From Streptomyces sp. NBC_00663 (GTDB taxonomy: Bacteria > Actinomycetota > Actinomycetes > Streptomycetales > Streptomycetaceae), in assembly GCF_036226885.1 (NCBI RefSeq), contig NZ_CP109027.1:6634001-6698000 (forward strand): a stretch of 64,000 bases of DNA. The letters are read 5' to 3'. Below, in pieces: positions 25,703 through 33,583 of the stretch; position 1 is the stretch's first letter, and every line of letters begins with the position of its first letter. Position numbers and translations under genes: made by a program. The notes below the pieces were generated by a model. The model saw only the letters and a program-made list of their open reading frames with translations, did no database searches and was not told the origin of the DNA.

Positions 25703-26440
25703 TCAGCGTCGAGAGAGGGCCATGGTCAGCAGCATGACCATGCCCACCACCGCCCAGCAGACGGTCGCCCCCGCCAGCCGGAGACCGGTCATACGTGGCC
25801 GGTCTCCCGCGGCGTGGCGGGACCACAGCGGACGGGGTTCCGACCAGAAGTACGCCGGGAAGCCGAACCCGAAGACCAGCGAGGTGAGCAGCCAATATCC
25901 CGCGCTGGGAGTGCGTAGGTCGCTCCTGCACACCATGCAGGCGAGGGCGGCGATGCAGCACACCGCGACCGGCCAGGCGAAGTGGGGCATGACGAACCAG
26001 TACATGACGGGGATGAGGACATCGAGCAAGCCCAGAGCGTCGAACGGGTCGCTCTCCTCGAAGGTCACACTTGCGGCCTGCTCGCCCAACTGTCTCTTGA
26101 TGTCCGCCGCGAACTGCTCGGCCGCCGGCTCCAGGGAGCTGACGTCGTAGTGATACGTGAACGCGTGGTCCCCCAGATAGCCGGTGGACCAGAAGACCCG
26201 CACCTCGCCGATGTCCGGGCTGACGACCTGCACGACGGATACGTCCCCGCTCCGCAGGTCCCGCAACAGCTCGGGCACCCCGGCGCGGGCGGGGAACAGG
26301 GTGGAACACAGGCCCAGGAACCCGGCCGCCAGCACGACCAGGGCCAGCCCCCGGAAGCTCAGGTCAGCCAGAGCGCGTACTCGGCGCCCGGCCCTGTCAC
26401 GCTGGCGAGTCGGCCTGCGGGAGACGCCACTCACGAGCAT
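25703..26440 (-). CDS. hypothetical membrane protein with four hydrophobic segments
   Basis: 245 residues, no family recognised. Hydrophobic stretches lie at about 32-52 (GLALVVLAAGFLGLCSTLF), 140-165 (LIPVMYWFVMPHFAWPVAVCCIAALACMVC), 178-193 (YWLLTSLVFGFGFPAYF) and 220-240 (LAGATVCWAVVGMVMLLTMAL). A polar domain of about 85 residues lies between the first two. ATG 26440 has GGAG upstream. The start region overlaps the end of the small frame at 26397-26585. Confidence 0.65.
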   Translation of the reverse strand: MLVSGVSRRPTRQRDRAGRRVRALADLSFRGLALVVLAAGFLGLCSTLFPARAGVPELLRDLRSGDVSVVQVVSPDIGEVRVFWSTGYLGDHAFTYHYDVSSLEPAAEQFAADIKRQLGEQAASVTFEESDPFDALGLLDVLIPVMYWFVMPHFAWPVAVCCIAALACMVCRSDLRTPSAGYWLLTSLVFGFGFPAYFWSEPRPLWSRHAAGDRPRMTGLRLAGATVCWAVVGMVMLLTMALSRR

Positions 26441-26585
26441 CGGCTCTCCGCATCAAGGTCTCGGCTGTGGTGGGGTCGGTGAGGAACGGGTGGACGCGAC
26501 GAATGCAGTCGACCTGTCCTTGGACTGACTTGCGGAGCTGGTTCTGGTTCCGGGCGCTGTAGGAGATGCCGCCGCGCTTCTCCAC
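26397..26585 (-). pseudogene. short reading frame, possible gene remnant
   Basis: A 62-codon frame from GTG 26585, 'EKRGGISYSARNQNQLRKSVQGQVDCIRRVHPFLTDPTTAETLMRRADAREW' in part. The same frame stays open upstream for about 40 more codons to a stop near 26706 without a standard start, and its last 44 bases overlap the membrane-protein gene. Composition looks protein-like rather than a shadow. I recognise no family. It may be the 3' remnant of a decayed gene or a small real gene with a GTG start. Confidence 0.35.
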
Positions 26586-26727
26586 GACACCGGCGGCGAT
26601 GGCGAGCGGTTCGAGGTCGACGGTCAGATTGGCATGTCGCCCTTGCTGCCGCTGCCGCTGCTGTAGCTGTGGTCCGGTTGCCGTGGCGGCATGATCGGAC
26701 GGGCGTCAGAAGGAAGGACGGCTAACC

Positions 26728-27243
26728 ATGATCCTCCCGAAGGTCAGAGACCCTCGCTTCGTGACGATCCGCCGCGGTGGGACCCTCACTGATTCGGATC
26801 ACCATCTCCTCGCCCTTTGGGCGGCATCTTGCGCGGAGCACGTCCTTGACCTCTTCGAGTCGGCCCAGCCTGAGGACCCACGCCCGCGCCAGGCGATCGA
26901 GCATGCCCGCGCCTGGGTCCGTGGCGAGGTCAAGATGATGCAGGCCCGCGCGGCGGGCGGCCATGCAATGGGCGCCGCTCGCGACCTGCGCGGCGCAGCA
27001 CGGCATGCCGCTTACGCCGCAGGTCAAGCCGCAGTCGTCGCACACGTCGCCGCGCACGAGCTTGGCGCGGCTGCCTATGCGATCAAGGCCGCACGCGCAG
27101 CCGCGCCAAAAGATGAGAGTGAGGCCGCAGGGCGACTCGAATGCCAGTGGCAGCGCGACCAGCTCCCGGAAGCGATTCGCGAGCTGGTACTCGACGACCA
27201 GCGATTGCGCAACGACATCTGCTGGTCGGTGTTTGACTGCTGA
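26728..27243 (+). CDS. putative immunity protein (Imm-5-like)
   Basis: 171 residues. The alanine- and histidine-rich helical sequence ('DHHLLALWAASCAEHVLDLFE', 'RPRQAIEHARAWVRGEVKMM', 'RDLRGAARHAAYAAGQAAVVAHVAAHELGAAAYAIKAA') matches a widespread family annotated as putative immunity protein and previously mislabelled exonuclease SbcC. No polymorphic toxin gene is adjacent. The next gene is an Rpn-family nuclease, which may or may not be a functional partner. GGAAGG lies about 15 bases before ATG 26728. Confidence 0.72.
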   Translation: MILPKVRDPRFVTIRRGGTLTDSDHHLLALWAASCAEHVLDLFESAQPEDPRPRQAIEHARAWVRGEVKMMQARAAGGHAMGAARDLRGAARHAAYAAGQAAVVAHVAAHELGAAAYAIKAARAAAPKDESEAAGRLECQWQRDQLPEAIRELVLDDQRLRNDICWSVFDC

Positions 27244-27369
27244 GGCTGCCGAGACGGCCGCTCCGATGACGACGCCCGGTCGGAGCTGAACGTTTCGGCG
27301 CCGCTCGAAAGGGTGAACGGGTTCTGGTTCCCCGGGTGGCTTGTCCGGGGTCCGATCTACGTTGCGCGC

Positions 27370-28320
27370 ATGGTCACTTCAGCTCATGAGGGTATGCACC
27401 GGATCTTTCAGGAGCGGCCCGAGATCCTGGCACCCGTGTTCGGAGCGCTGGGCGTCCCGTTGTCCGCGAAGGCGACCGTGGACGCCGTCACCACGGACGT
27501 GACGGAGACCCGGCCGCTGGAGCGCCGCGTGGATACCGTACTGCGCATCGGCCCGTCCGACGGTGATGACTTTCTGCTCGCCATCGAGGCGCAGTCGGCC
27601 AAGGTCATGGGCAAGGAGGCGAGTTGGGCGTACTACGTCGCATATCTCCAGGCGAAGTACCGTCTGCCCGTGCTGCTTCTCGTGGTCTGTCAGGACCGGG
27701 CCACGGCCAAATGGGCAGCGGGGCCTTTCGACTGCGGTGCGCGTGGCTGGACGGCGCTCCGGGTGTATCCGCTCGTCGCCGGGCCGGACAACCTGCCGGT
27801 GATCACCAACGCCAGGACCGTGGCGAAGAACCTCGCGCTCGCTGTGCTCTCGGCCTTGGCGCACGCCCGCAGCCCGGAGTGTGACGCCATACTGGAAGCC
27901 ATCGGCAGCGCCCTTCAGGAACTCAGGGAGACCGATTCCGGCACCGCCGAGTACTTCTTCGAGTTCCTGGAAATCAACCTGGGTGACACCCCAGCCGCAG
28001 AGAAATGGAAGGGAATCATGTCGTTCGTCAGCTACTTCCCCGGCCGGGGGACGGTTCGTGAGACGGCCTACCTGGAGGGCAAGGCCGACGGCGAAGCCAC
28101 AGGTGAGGCCCGAGGCGAGGCCAAGGGGGTTCTGTTCGTACTGGAGGTGCGCGGCATCTCCGTGTCGGACAGCGTGCGTGAGCGCATCACCAGCTGCACC
28201 GACCTTGACCGCGTGGACGCCTGGTTGGAGCGGTCCCGCACGGTCGAGCGGGCCGAGGATCTGTTCGTCGAGGATCCTGAGGATGCGGATGTTCCGGGGA
28301 CCGGTCCGCGACAGGACTGA
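27370..28320 (+). CDS. Rpn-family PD-(D/E)XK nuclease / transposase-like protein
   Basis: 316 residues from ATG 27370 (a GTG at 27313 would add 19). The nuclease core shows 'RRVDTVLRI', 'DDFLLAIEAQSAK' (the E-x-Q/K active-site strand) and 'SWAYYVAYLQAKYRLPVLLLVVCQDR', the pattern of Rpn/YhgA recombination-promoting nucleases. The C-terminus has the family's 'YLEGKADGEATGEARGEAKGVLFVLEVRGI' helix. Such genes are multicopy in Streptomyces. It converges on the dioxygenase gene, with a terminator between. Confidence 0.82.
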   Translation: MVTSAHEGMHRIFQERPEILAPVFGALGVPLSAKATVDAVTTDVTETRPLERRVDTVLRIGPSDGDDFLLAIEAQSAKVMGKEASWAYYVAYLQAKYRLPVLLLVVCQDRATAKWAAGPFDCGARGWTALRVYPLVAGPDNLPVITNARTVAKNLALAVLSALAHARSPECDAILEAIGSALQELRETDSGTAEYFFEFLEINLGDTPAAEKWKGIMSFVSYFPGRGTVRETAYLEGKADGEATGEARGEAKGVLFVLEVRGISVSDSVRERITSCTDLDRVDAWLERSRTVERAEDLFVEDPEDADVPGTGPRQD

Positions 28321-28349
28321 CTGTCCGGCAGTCATCGGCGGCACGCGGT

Positions 28350-28387
28350 CTCCCTGGGGCCCGCCGCCGGCAGCGGGACCCAGGGAG
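28350..28387. terminator. bidirectional stem-loop terminator
   Basis: CTCCCTGGG and CCCAGGGAG pair over 9 bases, then after a single mismatch CCCGC pairs with GCGGG around an 8-base loop. It lies between the convergent nuclease (ends 28320) and dioxygenase (ends 28413) genes. Confidence 0.75.
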
Positions 28388-28412
28388 GTGTGGCATCGCG
28401 GGAGGGGCTGGG

Positions 28413-29183
28413 TCAGACCTCCACGCCGAGGGTCAGCGTGCCGGTGTACCCGGATGACGGTGAGCTGCCGATCGCCGTCAGGGTCAGGAGGCCGGAGGAT
28501 GCGCCGGCGTCGTCGTAGATCGAGTCCTGGGCCAGTGTCGTGCGGGTGACCGTGTTCGCCGAGTACGGGGACAGCGCGCCCACTCTCGCCGTGATCGTCT
28601 CGTCGAAGAACAGCTGGCCGGTGTGGACCTCGGTGCCGCCGGTGAAGGAGCCGTCCGAGGTGAGGGTCACGCCGGTGTGGACCTTGACGTGGATGTGGAC
28701 GCAGCGTCCCCGGTACCAACCCGGGTACACCGTGGTGATGTTGGCGACGCCGCTGGAGTTGGTGAGGACACCGCCCCGCAGGAACGTGCCGTTGTCGGAC
28801 TCGTTGTGGCCGTTGTTGCCGACGTAGCCGGAGTACTCGCCGAGCGCGTCGGCGTGCCAGATCTCCACGAGGGCGTTGGGGATCGCCGCGCAGGTGTCGT
28901 CGTTGACGACGGTGAGCGCGAGCTTGAGGACGAAGCCGGTCTTCGTCTCGCGGATGTCGGAGCGGACGAGCGCGCCGTCCAGGTAGTAGGGGCCTTCGGT
29001 CATCTCCTTCGTGAGGGTGCAGACGGCCGCGGCGGCGACAGGGGCGGTGTGGTCGGCCGCGTCGGCTGTGGGGGCTTCGGGCGCGGCGGCGCCTACGGCA
29101 ACTGCCGCTGCCGTGGCGCCGGTTGCGATCAGAACGGTGCGGCGCCCGACCGGGGTGGGGGTTGCTTCCGAAGTGTCTGTCAT
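28413..29183 (-). CDS. secreted intradiol ring-cleavage dioxygenase-like protein
   Basis: 256 residues with a Tat-type leader (GRRTVLIATGATAAAVAVGAAA). The catechol-dioxygenase core contains 'EGPYYLDGALVRSDIRE', 'VEIWHADALGEYSGYVG' and 'YPGWYRGRCVHIHVKVH', which supply the expected two Tyr and two His iron ligands. Extracytoplasmic members of this family occur in Streptomyces and are thought to act on lignin- or plant-derived catechols. The substrate here is unproven. I use ATG 29183; an in-frame ATG at 29207 has no better ribosome site. Confidence 0.85.
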   Translation of the reverse strand: MTDTSEATPTPVGRRTVLIATGATAAAVAVGAAAPEAPTADAADHTAPVAAAAVCTLTKEMTEGPYYLDGALVRSDIRETKTGFVLKLALTVVNDDTCAAIPNALVEIWHADALGEYSGYVGNNGHNESDNGTFLRGGVLTNSSGVANITTVYPGWYRGRCVHIHVKVHTGVTLTSDGSFTGGTEVHTGQLFFDETITARVGALSPYSANTVTRTTLAQDSIYDDAGASSGLLTLTAIGSSPSSGYTGTLTLGVEV

Positions 29184-29454
29184 GGACACGGCACCGTAGA
29201 AACGCATGCTGTCGGAGGGCTGTCAGTTAGGCAAAGTGACGGAGCGTCAAGAGCTGTGCAGGACACGGTGATCGGCGGACGTCAAAAGGCTCTGACCAGG
29301 GCCATTCCGGGGCGCCTCGATGCACCGGCTGTCGATGATCCGGTCGGCGATCCCGTTTGCCGAGTCTGCGCGCCGCTGCCCGCTCCCGCCTTACGTCAGC
29401 CGCGCGCAACGCAATGTCCGAATGCCGCCCGACGAAACGCGCGCCGCGACCCTC

Positions 29455-30447
29455 TCAGGCCGCGAAGTCGTCGATCAACCCCGCGATGTCGTCCCCTGTG
29501 AGGGGCTGCTGCATGGCGCTCAGCAGGCTCGCCGCAGCGGGCAGGGTGTTCTGCTCGTCGACGAGGGTCACGCTCACGTAGTCGTGGTCCGGGATCAGGA
29601 CCATCGCGGCCCGATAGCCGGGCAGGCGTCCGTTGAGGTACAGCTGGCCCGAGGGGCCCAGTGCCCATCCGAGGCCGTATGTCATCGGGTCGTCGGGGCG
29701 GGTGCGCGGGCGGCGGATCTCCTCCAGGAGGGGGCGGTCCGTGGTCAGCAGGGCCTCGCCCACCGCCAGCAGCTCCGGCACCGACGACCACAGGCCGCCG
29801 CTGGGGCGCCGGGTGCGGGGGTAGGGAAGTGGCGGGAGTTCGGCCGTACCGTCCCAGCCGGGGACGGCGGTCGTCGGAGGGGTGGTGAAGCCCGTCTGGC
29901 TCAGGTGCCAGGGGGTGAGGGTGGACTCCCGCAGCGCGTTCTCGTACGTCGTACCGCTCAGGGTCGCGAGGATCGCGCCTGCCAGGAAGTAGTTGCCGTT
30001 GTAGTACGACCAACGCGTCCCGGGCGCCCGCTCGTTCCCGACGCGGACGACCAGCCGCGCCGCCTCCAGGTGCGCGTCGTCCCCCTCGCCCAGCGCCTTC
30101 ACCGTCGCCGCGTCCACCGACTCGCGCAGGCCGGACACCTGGCCCAGCAGTTGGGCGACGGTGAGGCGCGTGTCCGCCCGCCAGTCCGGCGCGAGGGCGG
30201 GCAGCAGGTCGACGGCGGGGGTGTCCAGCGGTACGCCCTTGTCCCGCAGCGTGCGGACCAGGGCCGCGGAGGTGAAGACCTTCGTCAGCGACGCGATACG
30301 GAAGCACGACTCCGGCGCCACGTCCCCGGCTGTCCCGCGCGTCGCCGTCGTACGTATCCCCGCCCGCGACGCCCCCGCCACCACCGCCGGGACAGCACTC
30401 AGACCGGCCTGCTCGTTCATCAGCTCCTGAAGATCCACAGCGGCCAT
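29455..30447 (-). CDS. beta-lactamase-fold serine hydrolase (class C type)
   Basis: 330 residues from ATG 30447, no signal peptide. The active-site motif SxxK reads S53-L-T-K56 in 'FRIASLTKVFTSAAL'. The YxN motif is 'WSYYNGNYFLAG'. Late strands include 'YGLGWAL' and 'GRLPGYRAAMVLIPD'. These place it in the EstB / D-alanyl-D-alanine carboxypeptidase-like hydrolase group, with many possible ester or peptide substrates. The frame continues upstream past 30447 over the divergent lipoprotein gene, but that is a shadow. The roughly 270 bases beyond its 3' end hold nothing I can recognise. Confidence 0.85.
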   Translation of the reverse strand: MAAVDLQELMNEQAGLSAVPAVVAGASRAGIRTTATRGTAGDVAPESCFRIASLTKVFTSAALVRTLRDKGVPLDTPAVDLLPALAPDWRADTRLTVAQLLGQVSGLRESVDAATVKALGEGDDAHLEAARLVVRVGNERAPGTRWSYYNGNYFLAGAILATLSGTTYENALRESTLTPWHLSQTGFTTPPTTAVPGWDGTAELPPLPYPRTRRPSGGLWSSVPELLAVGEALLTTDRPLLEEIRRPRTRPDDPMTYGLGWALGPSGQLYLNGRLPGYRAAMVLIPDHDYVSVTLVDEQNTLPAAASLLSAMQQPLTGDDIAGLIDDFAA

Positions 30448-30526
30448 GCTAGTGACCGCACCGCAGCCCCCTCGTCCACAGACTTCGCCCAGGAACGCTT
30501 CAGGTAGGCCCCCGATCCTCCTCCGT

Positions 30527-31862
30527 ATGCACGGAAACGGACACGGGCACGGACATGGACACCGCCCCCGCACCCCAGAAGCCGAACGCAGCCGCCGCTG
30601 GTTCATGAACAAGGCGCTGCTCGCCGGTGGCGTCGCCGCCGTGGCGACCATGACCGGCTGCTCATCGGGCTCCTCCGCCGACTCGGCAGCCGACTCCGCG
30701 AGCTCCTCCGCGGCCCCGAACGGCGCCCCCAGCGGTATGCCCTCCGGCGGACCGGGTGGCGGTGGGGGCGGCGGCATGGGCCCCGGCGCCTCCCAGGTCA
30801 AGTACGCGGACGTCGTGGGCGTCACCACCGACGGCAAGGTCGTCGACGACCTGTACACGATCCACTCCACCGACGTCTCCACGGACGGACTCGTCAAGGC
30901 GGCCCAGGCGTTCCTCGACGGGCTGTCCGCCAAGGAGCGCAAGTCCTGCGTTTTCGACATCGACGCCGACGAATTGGACGGCGTGGAGCAATGTCGACGG
31001 CTACGACCGCAAGGGCGTCCGCATGGGCGACCTGACCGAGAAGCAGCGGAACCTCGGCTATGCCCTGCTGGGCGAGGCCCTGTCCGCCGACGGGCTCACC
31101 CAGACGCGCGGGATCATGAAGCTCAACGCGTTTCTCGGGGACTCCAACGGCGGGAACCAGAAGACCCTGACCGAGGGGCACTACTTCTTCACCTTCATGG
31201 GCACCCCGTCGACCACGAAGCCGTGGGGCTTCCAGTACGAGGGCCATCACGTCGCGATCAACTACTTCGTCCTGGGCGACCAGATCGTGATGACGCCGAC
31301 CTTCATGGGCTCCGAGCCCACGACGGGCACCTACAAGGGCGAGAAGATCACCCTCTTCCGGCCGGAGACCAAGGCCGGCCTCGCCATGATCCGCTCCCTC
31401 ACCTCCGCCCAGCGTGCCAAGGCGGTCTCCGCGCAGTCGAACGGCAACGAGGACATGAAGGCCGGCGCGGGCCAGGACAACCTCAAGCTCGCCTACGAGG
31501 GGCTCAAGGGCTCCGAACTCACCTCCGCACAGCGGAAGAAGCTGCTGGCGCTGGCGCGGGTGTACATCGGCTACGTCAACGAGGGCCACGCCGAGGTCAG
31601 GATGACCGAGGTGGAGGACCACCTGGACGACACGTACTTCTTCTGGATGGGCGAGACGAAGGACGACTCCGCCTTCTACTACCGCATCCACAGTCCGGTC
31701 GTCCTCATCGAGTACGACGCCCAGGCCCCCCTCTTCTACAAGGGGGCCTCCTCGGCCGGCGGGGCTCCGTCCCAGGAGCACATCCACACCATCGTCCGTA
31801 CGCCCAACGGCGGCGACTACGGCATTGACCTGCTCAAGCTCCATCTGGAGAACGATCACTGA
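30527..31862 (+). pseudogene. DUF3500 lipoprotein gene broken by a single-base frameshift
   Basis: The N-terminal part starts MHGNGHGHGHGHRP, a His/Gly-rich cap, then a Tat/lipoprotein signal (RRWFMNKALLAGGVAAVATMTGC, lipobox TMTGC) and a Gly/Ser linker. The DUF3500 domain begins 'VVDDLYTIHSTD' but the frame is lost at 30974-30975. Removing one T there turns 'ADELDGVEQ' into 'ADEWTAWSNVDGYDRKGV', and the domain then continues intact to 31862 ('EGHYFFTFMG', 'WGFQYEGHHVAINYFV', 'QEHIHTIVRTPNGGDYG'). The total span of 1336 bases is 1 mod 3, as expected. This is either a genuine pseudogene or a sequencing error. Confidence 0.85.
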
Positions 31863-31885
31863 CGGTACGTCAGCGGACAGCAGCA

Positions 31886-31924
31886 GGCGCGCCCCCGTTC
31901 CGGCACTTGGAACGGGGGCGCGCC
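31886..31924. terminator. perfect 16-bp stem terminator between convergent genes
   Basis: Arms 31886-31901 and 31909-31924 are exact complements (GGCGCGCCCCCGTTCC) with a 7-base loop. It lies between the DUF3500 gene (ends 31862) and the secreted protein gene (ends 31930). Confidence 0.85.
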
Positions 31925-31929
31925 TTACG

Positions 31930-32346
31930 TCAGTTGGCCGCGCAGGCCAGGTTCCAGCCGCCGTACGAGCCGCTCACGTACGAGCCGTTGTCGACGTGGC
32001 CGACGCGGAAGTAGAAGCAGGCCGCCTCGTTCATGTCGGTGTCGTAGATGTAGGCGTTGGAGATGCTCCACCCGGTGTAGCCGCCCGTGTAGTCCACGTT
32101 GATCTTCGTGTTGCTCGTGGAGGGGCTGCCCGTGGTGGGGTTGGTGTACTGGAGGCGCACGCCCTTGCCGTCCGAGCACACGTCGAGAATCTTGAAGGTG
32201 TCGCCGTCGTCGTAGAAGTACGCGGCTCCACAGGAGTTGCTGGAGCTGGCGGTGTAGATGTCGGCGGCGTAGGACGAGCCTGCCGTCCCGACCACGAGGG
32301 CCGCGGCGACGAGGCCGGGTACGGCCAGGTGTCTGAGTTTGGGCAT
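31930..32346 (-). CDS. small secreted protein of unknown function
   Basis: 138 residues from ATG 32346, which has AAGGAG upstream; an upstream in-frame start would add 33 residues without a ribosome site. The signal peptide is about 1-28 (MPKLRHLAVPGLVAAALVVGTAGSSYA). The mature domain of about 110 residues is rich in Tyr, Asp, Ser and Gly, with three cysteines ('SSNSCGAAYFYDDGD', 'LDVCSDGKGVRLQY', 'NEAACFYFRVGH') and a fourth near the end. It looks like a compact secreted beta protein. No family recognised. Confidence 0.75.
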   Translation of the reverse strand: MPKLRHLAVPGLVAAALVVGTAGSSYAADIYTASSSNSCGAAYFYDDGDTFKILDVCSDGKGVRLQYTNPTTGSPSTSNTKINVDYTGGYTGWSISNAYIYDTDMNEAACFYFRVGHVDNGSYVSGSYGGWNLACAAN

Positions 32347-32511
32347 GACTGAACTCCTTGCAGGGCTAGGGGGGTTGGCGTGGGGGGAGTTCACGTCGTC
32401 GACACGGTGTGAACGGACTATGCCCAATATTTGATCTCTGTACAAGAGGTCTTCGGCTGTCGGCCGGCTGTGAATGTCAGGGCTGTTGGCGCACGAGTGA
32501 CGTCAGGGCTG

Positions 32512-32577
32512 TTGACGCGGAAGTGATTCGATTCTACGGTCCGTCCGAATTGACGATCGGCGTTCGAAATTCCGGAC
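32512..32577 (+). promoter_or_regulatory. promoter of the second arabinan operon with two operators
   Basis: TTGACG (32512-32517), 17 bases, TACGGT (32535-32540): the same hexamers and spacing as at 13510-13538. Two bases later comes GTCCGAATTGACGATC (32543-32558), then exactly 19 bases from its start GTTCGAAATTCCGGAC (32562-32577), the best palindrome of the set. The arrangement predicts co-regulation of this operon with the first arabinan operon. Confidence 0.75.
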
Positions 32578-32608
32578 GTCGACTCCCCCTTCCGTCAAGG
32601 AGGCCCGT

Positions 32609-33583
32609 GTGAGCCGCACCTCGCGCGTCCGAACCACCCTCCTCGCCCTTCCCGCCGCCGCTCTCCTTGCCCTGATCCCCTCCACTGCCTCGGCGTACCC
32701 CAACCCCGGCACGGTCACCGGCGCCACGGTCATCCATGACCCCACGATGATCCGCACCTCCGCCGGCCGCTACCTCCTCTACGGCACCGGAGGCGGCCTC
32801 GGCTACCGGACCTCGACCGACCGGATCGCCTTCACGGCGGGCAGCGACGCCTTCACCACCAAGCCCGGCTGGTGGTCCTCGTACGCCACCGAGGCCTGGG
32901 CGCCCGACATCTCGTACCACGGCGGCAAGTACCTGATGTACTACGCCCTCTCGTCGACCTTCGGCTCCAACAAGTCGGCGATCGGGCTCGCCGCTTCGAC
33001 GACCGGTCTTCCCGGCTCCTGGACCGACTACGGCACCGTCTACACCTCCACCACCTCCAGCGACTACAACGCCATCGACCCGAACCTCTTCGTGGACGAC
33101 GACGGCACGTGGTGGCTGTCCTTCGGCAGTTGGTGGACCGGCCTGAAGATGATCCAGATCGACCCCGCCACCGGGAAGCAGCTCTCCTCCAACACCACCC
33201 GGTACTCGATCGCGTCCCGCCCCACCGGGACCAAGGCCGTCGAGGCGCCGTACATCGTCAAGCGCAACGGCTACTACTACCTCTTCGCCTCGTACGACAC
33301 CTGCTGCGCCGGCACGAGTTCGACCTACAAGGTCAAGGTCGGCCGGGCCACCAGCGTCACCGGCCCGTACTACGACAAGAGCGGCGTGGCGATGACGAAC
33401 AACGGCGGCACCGCCGTCCTGGAGTCGCACGGCAGCATCATCGGCCCCGGCGGCCAGTCGATCATGAACGACTCCGACGGCGACCTGATCGTCTACCACT
33501 ACTACGACGGCAACGACAACGGCACGCCCAAGCTGGGCATCAACCTTCTGAACTGGAGCAGCGGATGGCCCGTCGCCTACTGA
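32609..33583 (+). CDS. secreted GH43 endo-1,5-alpha-L-arabinanase
   Basis: 324 residues with a Sec signal (about 1-29). Catalytic acids: D44 in 'VIHDPTM', D158 in 'YNAIDPNLF' and E212 in 'AVEAPYIV'. It shares the 'YDTCCAGTSSTYKVKVGRATSV' and 'GQSIMNDSDGDLIVYHYYDG' blocks with the arabinanase at 16753 and is clearly a paralogue. GTG 32609 follows AAGGAGG closely. Its last 19 bases overlap the next gene. Acts outside the cell on arabinan backbones. Confidence 0.92.
   Translation: MSRTSRVRTTLLALPAAALLALIPSTASAYPNPGTVTGATVIHDPTMIRTSAGRYLLYGTGGGLGYRTSTDRIAFTAGSDAFTTKPGWWSSYATEAWAPDISYHGGKYLMYYALSSTFGSNKSAIGLAASTTGLPGSWTDYGTVYTSTTSSDYNAIDPNLFVDDDGTWWLSFGSWWTGLKMIQIDPATGKQLSSNTTRYSIASRPTGTKAVEAPYIVKRNGYYYLFASYDTCCAGTSSTYKVKVGRATSVTGPYYDKSGVAMTNNGGTAVLESHGSIIGPGGQSIMNDSDGDLIVYHYYDGNDNGTPKLGINLLNWSSGWPVAY

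Noticed and set aside
26728..28320. A classical type II toxin-antitoxin operon
   Set aside because: Neither gene matches a known toxin or antitoxin pair, the gap is over 100 bases, and the Rpn family is better described as recombination-promoting nuclease.
32400..32510. Riboswitch or small RNA upstream of the second arabinan operon
   Set aside because: The region is AT-richer and has the repeated words GTCAGGGCTGTTG, but no conserved aptamer structure; it is better explained as promoter-flanking sequence.
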